DNA of 64,000 bases, from the NCBI RefSeq assembly GCF_002250055.1, contig NZ_CP018866.1:450001-514000 (forward strand), given 5' to 3'. A program made the translations under genes and the position numbers. This DNA comes from Sutcliffiella cohnii (GTDB lineage Bacteria; Bacillota; Bacilli; Bacillales; Bacillaceae_I). Position 1 is the stretch's first letter; the number at the start of each line of letters is the position of its first letter. A model generated the notes under the pieces. It saw nothing but the letters and a program-made list of their open reading frames with translations. It made no database searches and was not told the DNA's origin. Below, one piece after another: positions 58,209 to 64,000 of this stretch.

Positions 58209-59384
58209 ATGTCTCATTTTAACACAGATAAATTAGATTTAGCCACTATCTTAAAAATCTCCATGCAGGATCTCCTAAAGGAGAAAATAGAAACTATCTT
58301 GCGTGAGGAAATCAAGAGTGTACTAGAGAACGAACCTGTCGGAGAAGGAAATTCGCGTAACGGATACTATCCGAGGACTCTCGACACCATGTATGGCCGC
58401 GTTGAAGATTTGGCTGTTCCCCGTGATCGTAAGGGAGAGTTCACAACTAATATGTTTGAGCCTTATCAGAGGCGAATGGTTGCAGTAGATGAGCTCGTTG
58501 TTCAACTTTATCAACACGGGGTTGGAGTCCGTCAGGTAGGGAGCATCTTGAAAAACTTGCTTGGGGAACAATATTCCCCTGGCACCATATCGAATATCAC
58601 ATCTGCCGTGATGGAGGATGTGATTGAATGGCAGAACCGCCCTTTAAAGGAGCGCTATTGTGCTTTATTTCTTGATGCTTTATTTGTAAAGATTCGTAGA
58701 GATACAGTAGCCAAAGAAGCTGTCTATATTGTTCTAGGAATTACTCCGGAAGGCCACAGGGAAATCCTTGGTTTTTATGTAGGAGGAATAGAATCTTCAA
58801 ATGGTTGGAAGGAAATCCTCCAGGACCTGCGCAACAGAGGAGTACAGGAAGTACTGCTAGGCGTTTTTGACGGACTGACTGGTCTCGAAGAGGCATTTCG
58901 TTCCATCTTTCCAAAAGCTGATGTTCAACGTTGTGTAATACACAAGGTCCGTTCCACTATGAATAAAGCACGTAAGAAGGATCAAGCTGAGCTAAGTACT
59001 GATTTTAAAAAAGTCTATACATCAAGCACATACGAAGAAGCTGAGAAAGCGTTCGGAGAGCTCAGGGAGAAATGGAAAAAGCGCTACAGTCGAGAAATAG
59101 CTTCTTGGGAAGAAGACCTTCCAGTACTCTTAACCTTTTTACGCTACCCTGAGGATGTCCAAAAGTACATCTACACTACAAATCTTATTGAGCGTACCAT
59201 TAAGGAAATCCGCAAGAGGTTAAAAACCATGAATAGCCTGCCTAACATTGAAGCAGCTGAAAAGATTACGTACCTGACCTCTATCGACTATAACGAGCGC
59301 TGGTCAAGAAGAAAACTAAGTGGATTCGGCCTAGCTCATGATCAAATATTAAAAATGTTTGAGGAGCGGTATCCCAAAGCCTAA
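58209..59384 (+). CDS. IS256-family transposase
   Basis: A 391-residue DDE transposase of the IS256 (Mutator-like) group. Catalytic residues are Asp156 (LFLDALFVK), Asp221 (GVFDGLTGLEEAF) and Glu328 (YTTNLIERTIKEIRKR), with the C/H pair of the group in DVQRCVIHKVRS. Length is normal for the family and the frame is intact, so the copy may be active. GAGAGGAG precedes the ATG. Confidence 0.95.
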   Translation: MSHFNTDKLDLATILKISMQDLLKEKIETILREEIKSVLENEPVGEGNSRNGYYPRTLDTMYGRVEDLAVPRDRKGEFTTNMFEPYQRRMVAVDELVVQLYQHGVGVRQVGSILKNLLGEQYSPGTISNITSAVMEDVIEWQNRPLKERYCALFLDALFVKIRRDTVAKEAVYIVLGITPEGHREILGFYVGGIESSNGWKEILQDLRNRGVQEVLLGVFDGLTGLEEAFRSIFPKADVQRCVIHKVRSTMNKARKKDQAELSTDFKKVYTSSTYEEAEKAFGELREKWKKRYSREIASWEEDLPVLLTFLRYPEDVQKYIYTTNLIERTIKEIRKRLKTMNSLPNIEAAEKITYLTSIDYNERWSRRKLSGFGLAHDQILKMFEERYPKA

Positions 59385-59385
59385 A

Positions 59386-59427
59386 AGTGGAGGATTCAGG
59401 CAGCCGCGGCTGCCTGAATCCTCCACT
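59386..59427. repeat. Perfect 42-bp palindrome after the transposase
   Basis: Two 21-bp perfect arms with no loop, starting AGTGGAGGATTCAGG and centred on GCCGCGGC, directly after the transposase stop. It could end the transposase transcript, or block readthrough into the element from outside. Confidence 0.9.
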
Positions 59428-59487
59428 AACAAAGACATATAACTCATTGAGTACAAATGCTTACACATAATTATTGACAGTACCAAA

Positions 59488-59579
59488 TAAAAAGATGGTA
59501 TCGCAAATAAAAAGGTGGTTACCGCAAATAAAAGGATAGTTATAGCAAATAAAAAGAGGGGTACCGCAAATAAAAGGTT
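59488..59579 (+). repeat. Four-unit CGCAAATAA array right of the IS
   Basis: TATCGCAAATAAAA, TACCGCAAATAAAA, TATAGCAAATAAAA and TACCGCAAATAAAA spaced by about 20 bp, with a weaker copy (TACCAAATAAAAAG) between the IS end and the first. The gap 59385-59770 holds this array, the palindrome and the right end of the IS; 59580-59750 shows nothing else. Confidence 0.9.
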
Positions 59580-59770
59580 CAGAAACTAGAATTTGTGCTC
59601 CAAAAGATTGATCTGAGGATAAGCCCAAGTATAACGGCCAAGTTGTTATACAGTAACGGGGGCATGTTGTCCAACCTTCCCCAAATACCCCTATGAATAC
59701 AAACATATGTAGACTTCTTGTCTCATAGATTGGTAAAATAAGATAAATAAAAAAGAAGGATGATACATAT

Positions 59771-60070
59771 ATGCCAAAAACTCCAATTGATCAGTTTCGT
59801 ATTATCGGATTCATTGAAGGCGCTTCCTTAATTGTTCTGTTGTTCATTGCCATGCCTTTAAAATACGCAGCGAACATTCCAGAAGCAGTCACATTCGTTG
59901 GTTCGCTACACGGATTTCTCTTCATTTTGTATCTATTTATTATCGGCTACACAACACTTAAAGTTCGTTGGTCGTTTAAATGGATAGTTAGTGCAATTGC
60001 AGTAGCCTTCATTCCATTCGGAAACTTTTTACTAGATATGTTTTTAAAGAAATCACAATATGTAAACTAA
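59771..60070 (+). CDS. DUF3817 membrane protein
   Basis: A 99-residue protein with three membrane helices: FRIIGFIEGASLIVLLFIAMPLKYA, VGSLHGFLFILYLFIIGYTTL and IVSAIAVAFIPFGNFLLDMFLKK. The IEG-S and GSLHG-F motifs mark the DUF3817 (YdzA-like) family. Function unknown. AAGAAGGATGA precedes the ATG. Confidence 0.9.
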   Translation: MPKTPIDQFRIIGFIEGASLIVLLFIAMPLKYAANIPEAVTFVGSLHGFLFILYLFIIGYTTLKVRWSFKWIVSAIAVAFIPFGNFLLDMFLKKSQYVN

Positions 60071-60077
60071 CAAAGGG

Positions 60078-60122
60078 CCTACCTCAAAGTAATACTTCAC
60101 TTTTTGGGGAGGCTTTTTTATA
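60078..60122 (+). terminator. Terminator of the DUF3817 gene
   Basis: GCCTACCTCAAAGT pairs imperfectly with ACTTTTTGGGGAGGC, followed by seven T. Confidence 0.65.
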
Positions 60123-60258
60123 TGTTGAAAAAATATTTCCAAAAAGGACAATTTAATGGGCTAATAATTAATTATTTTTTCAATAAAAACTCTAATTTTA
60201 GAAGTCTACAATATTATTATAGTCTTACATTTTAATCATTTTTGAAAGGGGTAAGAAT

Positions 60259-61305
60259 TTGAAAAAGTTAATAATTCTAATACCAATTTTATTAACAGCG
60301 ATTTTATTAATATTTTTATATAGCGGGCAAGCAGAAAAGGTCATAACCTACCCCGACGGAAAATGGGAAGTGTCAACTACCCATACATTTGACGAGAAAA
60401 GAAGAGAAGGTTTGTATCACGCCCTAGAAAAACGACCGCAAATCCACACAATGTTAATTATAAAAGATGGAAAAATCATAGAAGATTACGGAATAGGAAT
60501 AGATAACAATAATACAATTAAAGAAATTAACTCAGCTACTAAAAGTATTATGTCGATGTTAATTGGTATTGCAATTGGAGAAGGACATATAGAAAGTGTC
60601 CATCAAAGTATAGAAGATTTCATACCGGAGATAAAAGAGAAGGATACGTATGAAGACTTAAAAAAAATAACAATAAGAGACTTACTAACGATGAGGTCAG
60701 GGATAAAATGGGGAACGGGAAATGAGGAAATGACTGGCGCTGTATCAGACCCTATTGACTATTTCATTAGCCAACCTATAGATAGAGAACCAGATCGTAT
60801 CTTTGTCTATAATACAGGTGGTTCGGACCTATTGTCTGTCATTATAGAAAGAGCTACAGGAAAACCAACGCCAAACTATGCGGAGGAAAAGCTTTTTAAC
60901 CCTCTTAAAATCGAAAAATATACATGGAATCAATTCAATGGAGGTTTTTACCGAGGTGGAAGAGGAATAGCCCTTTCCCCATATGAAATGGCGAAAATAG
61001 GCTACTTAATGTTGCAAGATGGTATATGGGATGGGGAAAGGATTATACCAGAAGGATGGGTCGAAGAAAGTACAGCAAAATATTCAAACGGAGACTACTT
61101 TTTAGCAAAGGGATACGGGTATCAATGGGTAATTGGAAGCCATGGAAGGGAGGATTATTATTTTGCTGCTGGCGCATTAGGTCAATATATTTTTGTAATT
61201 CCTAGTAACAATTTAGTGGTAGTTTTTACAGGAAGGTTTCCAGATGAGGAATACCCAGTACATTATGCGTTATTAAGAAATTATATTATCGACTACATAA
61301 ATTAA
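60259..61305 (+). CDS. Serine hydrolase of the class C beta-lactamase family
   Basis: A 348-residue protein from TTG 60259 (AAAGGGG upstream). An N-terminal signal anchor (residues 4-22) places the enzyme outside the membrane. The SxxK motif SATK has Ser92 and Lys95, a Tyr motif YNTGG is near residue 184, and GGRGIALSPYEMAKIGYLML follows. This fold includes esterases, D-amino-acid peptidases and PbpX-like proteins; which reaction it runs cannot be told. A broken paralogue lies just downstream. Confidence 0.85.
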   Translation: MKKLIILIPILLTAILLIFLYSGQAEKVITYPDGKWEVSTTHTFDEKRREGLYHALEKRPQIHTMLIIKDGKIIEDYGIGIDNNNTIKEINSATKSIMSMLIGIAIGEGHIESVHQSIEDFIPEIKEKDTYEDLKKITIRDLLTMRSGIKWGTGNEEMTGAVSDPIDYFISQPIDREPDRIFVYNTGGSDLLSVIIERATGKPTPNYAEEKLFNPLKIEKYTWNQFNGGFYRGGRGIALSPYEMAKIGYLMLQDGIWDGERIIPEGWVEESTAKYSNGDYFLAKGYGYQWVIGSHGREDYYFAAGALGQYIFVIPSNNLVVVFTGRFPDEEYPVHYALLRNYIIDYIN

Positions 61306-61587
61306 AACCATACCGATATCTAAAATAGAACGAAAGGAATCTAACATGTCTTACCGTAATTGTGATTTTAGTAACCGCAACTCTATTAATCTATTTCAAC
61401 CAAGGACAAGCAGATAAATTCATAACCTACCCCCGGTGAATGGGAACGTATTGTCAAAACTTTATATAAAAATAGGCTATTAAATCCTATATTAGAGGGC
61501 TTTATAAGCAAAAAAATTGCCACCCCCTGAAATCTGTAGATAATTGAGGTTACCACAACACCCAATTCCAGAAAAGGAAGTGACAAT

Positions 61588-63021
61588 TTGTACCCTCAAA
61601 TTATAACCTATTTATTAACTTTTATAAACTATCAAGAACAAATTATTCGAACTTTGCTTACTCTTTTGATTGGAAAAAGCATGTTCGATAAACCAAAAGA
61701 AGCTCCTGTTAATCAGCCTTATCGAAAGCTTCAAATTGATGAGTTACCTATCATTGAAAAACCTAAAATGCTCAATTATCAACTTTTATTAGCGGAACAC
61801 CTTCAGTCCAAAGGGAAACCGTTAAAACCAGTACAGCGTCGAGCGAATTCTACACCTGTACCGTCTACATTATGTTGTCCGAAGTGTGGTGCTCCTTCTG
61901 CGTATCTGTACGCAAACAACGGAGGAAAAGGACAATATCAATGTAAGGTGTGTGCGTGTGTTTTCAATAAAAAGAGTCGTTATCAGAAAGAGGCCATCCT
62001 TAAGTGTCCTCACTGTCTTAAAACGCTAGAAAAAATTAAAGAACGAAAAGATTTTCACGTGTTTAAGTGTAAAAATGATAGTTGTACTTATTATCAAAAG
62101 AACTTGAATGCCATGACCAAAAAAGAGAAAAAACTGTTTAAAGAAGATCCACAATCGCTGAAAGTTCGATATATTTATCGGAAATTTCACATCGACTATC
62201 AACCGTTATCAAAACAGTCACCAGAGCAGCCAAAAGTCGATTTATCAAGATTGTATGTTTCACCGCATACACTTGGGCTCATCTTGACGTACCATGTCAA
62301 TTACGGATTATCGGCCCGTAAAACGGCCGCGATCATGAAGGATATTCACGGTGTGTCTGTCTCCCATCAAAGTATCCTAAACTACGAAAACAGCGTCGCA
62401 TTATGGCTCAAGCCTTATATTGACTACTTTCCGTATGAGCTGTCGGATCAATTCTGTGGGGATGAAACGTACATCCGGGTCAACGGTCGTTGGCATTACC
62501 TGTTTTTCTTTTTTGATGCGGTCAAGAAAGTCATTCTTTCGTATCCAGTGTCGCCAAATCGCGACACCGCAACAGCGATACGAGCGATTGATGAAGTACT
62601 AGTGAAGCTGAAAGAAATACCCGAAAACCTACAATTTGTAGTAGATGGTAACCCTATTTACTTGTTGGCACAGCATTTCTTCGCAGAGAACAGCATATCG
62701 TTTGACGTAAAACAGGTCATCGGGCTAACAAATGAAGACGATGTCTCTAGAGAGTATCGACCTCTCAAGCAAATCATCGAGAGACTAAATCGCACGTTTA
62801 AAGGGAATTATCGATCGACGCACGGCTTTGGTTCTGAACAAGGATCTGTTTCTTTTGTGACATTGTTTGTGGCTTACTTTAACTTCTTACGTCCACATTC
62901 TTCACTTGAAGGTAAAGTGCCAGTAACAATTCCAGAATTAGAAAAGCTACCAACCATGCCAGCGAAATGGACAGCCCTTATTGGATTAGCTCAAGACTGG
63001 ATTCAACAACAGTCAGCCTAA
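61588..63021 (+). CDS. DDE transposase with zinc-ribbon N-terminus (IS6/IS240-like catalytic core)
   Basis: A 477-residue protein from TTG 61588 (AAGGAAGTGA upstream). The N-terminal half has two zinc-binding cysteine sets (Cys97-x2-Cys100 with Cys119-x2-Cys122, then Cys140-x2-Cys143 with Cys161 and Cys166). A helical DNA-binding part follows, and the DDE core with Asp292 (CGDETYIRVNGRWHYLFF), Asp353 (VVDGNPIYL) and Glu398 (QIIERLNRTFKGNYR). The core resembles IS6/IS240, but the zinc ribbons and size differ from the classic ~230-residue form. The frame is intact. Confidence 0.88.
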   Translation: MYPQIITYLLTFINYQEQIIRTLLTLLIGKSMFDKPKEAPVNQPYRKLQIDELPIIEKPKMLNYQLLLAEHLQSKGKPLKPVQRRANSTPVPSTLCCPKCGAPSAYLYANNGGKGQYQCKVCACVFNKKSRYQKEAILKCPHCLKTLEKIKERKDFHVFKCKNDSCTYYQKNLNAMTKKEKKLFKEDPQSLKVRYIYRKFHIDYQPLSKQSPEQPKVDLSRLYVSPHTLGLILTYHVNYGLSARKTAAIMKDIHGVSVSHQSILNYENSVALWLKPYIDYFPYELSDQFCGDETYIRVNGRWHYLFFFFDAVKKVILSYPVSPNRDTATAIRAIDEVLVKLKEIPENLQFVVDGNPIYLLAQHFFAENSISFDVKQVIGLTNEDDVSREYRPLKQIIERLNRTFKGNYRSTHGFGSEQGSVSFVTLFVAYFNFLRPHSSLEGKVPVTIPELEKLPTMPAKWTALIGLAQDWIQQQSA

Positions 63022-63063
63022 CTTTTGTTTAGCTGAGCCCTATTCAGCTATCGACGAAGCGAA

Positions 63064-63190
63064 CTCTTGACAAACCGAATTTACCAATGGTTTAAAATGG
63101 AAAAAGTCAAGGGTTTATTTAGCATGCCTTCTTTTGTTCCCTTCGCCCTTGATTGACCTCTGAATAAACCATTGGTGTGTTTGTCAAGAG
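63064..63190 (+). repeat. Long imperfect hairpin near the right end of the IS
   Basis: CTCTTGACAAAC with ACCAATGGTTTA pairs with TAAACCATTGGT and GTTTGTCAAGAG; inside are GTCAAGGG and CCCTTGATTGAC. A shorter hairpin TAGCTGA/TCAGCTA at 63030-63050 precedes it and may end the transposase transcript. Confidence 0.8.
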
Positions 63191-63327
63191 CGATAGCGTG
63201 GTATTTCCACCTAATAAATGGTAGGTAGTATGAACCGTGCTAGTTTTTCATAGAACTTTTGACACTACCAATGGGAAGTTTCTACTTCGCATACCTTTGA
63301 TGAAGTAAGAAGAGAAGGTTTACTTCA

Positions 63328-63502
63328 GGTTTTAGACTTCCGTTCCATTCTTTAAATCGTTCAGGGCAAAATTCATGTGGCATTTTCCACAAGGATGTAT
63401 TATGATTCGCCGACATATCCAGTAAAACGAGCATTCCTTCTTTAAATTTACTAAGCTTTTTTCTAAACTTGGATCATGTGGAATTTGTTCGTTTTGCGCC
63501 AT
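63328..63502 (-). pseudogene. Remnant of a CYP152-type cytochrome P450 (fatty acid peroxygenase)
   Basis: On the minus strand from ATG 63502 (AAGGAGAG upstream) the frame reads MAQNEQIPHDPSLEKSLV, matching the start of B. subtilis CYP152A1 (YbdT, NEQIPHDKSLDNSL from memory). After about 21 codons the neighbouring frame reads FKEGMLVLLDMSANHN then LWKMPHEFCPERFKEW, which fits a late part of the same P450 (FKKGTSVLLDLYGTNHD, LWDHPDEFRPERF). So about 290 codons are deleted and the heme-Cys end is missing. It abuts the serine hydrolase remnant tail to tail. Confidence 0.8.
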
Positions 63503-63634
63503 TGTATAACTCTCCTTAAACATTTCTACTAATAGTATGAGATGTGCGTATTCATTTTAACCAAAAATACCCAAGAAGGATGATGCAAAGAGCAAAAGAT
63601 ATTGCTAATATATATAAAAAAGAATGAAATGGGG

Positions 63635-64000
63635 ATGCGTGAATTGAAAGTTAGTAAAACGAATGCAATGAGAATACTTGATTCTAAAAAAATTCCCTAC
63701 GAGATTATAACGTATGAAAGTAAAGACGGTAAAATTGATGGAGTTTCCGTTGCAGAGAAAATCGGTAAAGATGTTAGAAGTGTGTATAAAACACTTGTCG
63801 CTCAAGGAAATAGTAAAAATATATACGTATATATTATCCCGGTTAATGACGAACTAGATCTTAAAAAGGGTGCAAAGGCAGTAAACGAAAAAAAGATTGA
63901 AATGATCCCGGTAAAGGATATTCAAAAATGGACGGGATATATTCGTGGTGGCTGTTCGCCAATTGGAATGAAAAAAGTGTATCCGACGGTGATTGATGAA
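63635..64000 (+). CDS. ybaK: Cys-tRNA(Pro)/aminoacyl-tRNA deacylase, YbaK type (cut by window end)
   Basis: 122 codons are present and the gene runs off the right edge. YbaK fold: KTNAMRILDSKKIPYEIITYE at the start, VSVAEKIGKDVRSVYKTLVAQG, then LDLKKGAKAVNEKKIEM and GYIRGGCSPIGMKKVYPTVIDE, which follow E. coli YbaK closely. It hydrolyses mischarged Cys-tRNA(Pro). ATG 63635 is used here; TTG 63644 in frame is an alternative. Only a few C-terminal residues are missing. Confidence 0.85.
   Translation, partial: MRELKVSKTNAMRILDSKKIPYEIITYESKDGKIDGVSVAEKIGKDVRSVYKTLVAQGNSKNIYVYIIPVNDELDLKKGAKAVNEKKIEMIPVKDIQKWTGYIRGGCSPIGMKKVYPTVIDE

Larger units (their letters stand above)
58118..59469 (+). mobile_element. 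IS256-family insertion sequence
   Basis: About 1.35 kb. The ends carry TATGTGTAAG (58118-58127) and its inverted copy (59460-59469). Inside each end is a GTACTC-N2-TGAGTTAT element, but at different distances from the tip, so the left end has about 24 extra bases. I found no target duplication. The element holds one transposase gene and a 42-bp palindrome. It lies between two CGCAAATAA arrays, so it may have split one array. Confidence 0.8.
61447..63269 (+). mobile_element. Insertion sequence of about 1.82 kb with 8-bp target duplications
   Basis: Bounded by AATGGGAA direct repeats at 61439-61446 and 63270-63277. The imperfect terminal inverted repeats begin CGTATTGTCAAAACTT on the left and GGTAGTGTCAAAAGTT on the right (read inward). 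It carries one transposase gene. A long imperfect hairpin fills much of the region between the transposase and the right end. The split target gene and its match to the neighbouring paralogue fix the boundaries. Confidence 0.88.
61346..63327 (+). pseudogene. Serine hydrolase paralogue remnant, split by an IS
   Basis: At 61346-61446 the sequence reads VIVILVTATLLIYFNQGQAD then KFITYP, close to the N-terminus of the gene before it (LLIFLYSGQAEKVITYP). It resumes at 63270 with GEWEVSTSHTFDEVRREGLL, matching KWEVSTTHTFDEKRREGLY. The IS fills 61447-63269, flanked by AATGGGAA on both sides. Removing it rejoins the paralogue, with a frame error in the CCCCC run at 61429-61433. Similarity ends near 63327, so the last ~290 codons are lost. 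The original start (ATG 61346) is also off frame. Confidence 0.85.

Noticed and set aside
58110..59477. Target-site duplication for the IS256 element
   Set aside because: No equal 8- or 9-bp repeats flank the inferred ends, so none is reported.

Overview
This window is chromosome from a low-GC, AT-rich Gram-positive rod of the Bacillaceae (Bacillus sensu lato). The reasons are strong AGGAGG-type ribosome binding sites, frequent TTG and GTG starts, a T-box leader, a c-di-AMP (ydaO/yuaA-type) riboswitch, CcpA and CodY sites, and clear orthologues of B. subtilis RsbP/RsbQ, AprX, Ald/AdeR, KtrA/KtrC and the Ilv-Leu enzymes. I saw no rRNA, tRNA or CRISPR array.

Layout. 0-7 kb: a frameshifted DUF3231 gene, a long tandem array built on CGCAAATAA, an ArsR/SRPBCC pair behind palindromic operators, a diguanylate cyclase with an in-frame stop, DUF421 and CLC membrane proteins, and a decayed ktr gene still preceded by a c-di-AMP riboswitch. 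7-14 kb: two ABC exporter systems (the second TetR-controlled), an aldo/keto reductase and an M42 peptidase. 14-20 kb: an AraC regulator divergent from a five-gene sugar-oxidation cluster (two TIM-barrel isomerases, ThuA, two Gfo/Idh/MocA dehydrogenases). 20-28 kb: a PadR/HAAS pair, a Rieske oxygenase divergent from an NCS2 purine-type permease with a PurBox-like inverted pair between them, OsmC, DUF2207 and a sensor-less chemoreceptor.

28-44 kb is amino acid biosynthesis: hom-thrC-thrB, then ilvE-ilvD, a T-box, and ilvB-ilvN-ilvC-leuABCD-ilvA. Threonine made by the first operon is the substrate of IlvA at the end of the second, so the two together give threonine, isoleucine, valine and leucine. 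44-58 kb holds AprX, the RsbQ-RsbP energy-stress module of sigma-B, several oxidoreductases, ald with its activator adeR, and a TetR/MMPL exporter pair with three operators.

58-64 kb is the most disturbed part. An IS256-family element sits between two CGCAAATAA arrays. A second IS with 8-bp target duplications splits a serine-hydrolase paralogue. The remnant of that paralogue is joined tail to tail to a remnant of a CYP152-type cytochrome P450. A YbaK-type deacylase runs off the right edge.

Two themes stand out. One is a strand-polarised family of short intergenic repeats (five arrays, all in the same orientation). The other is a series of broken genes (DUF3231, diguanylate cyclase, ktr, serine hydrolase, P450, and possibly two gene starts). 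Some are single-base lesions that could be sequencing errors; others are clear deletions or insertions. I did not find a convincing wholly new multi-gene system. The best leads are the repeat family, the riboswitch on a dead gene, and the PurBox-linked Rieske/permease pair.
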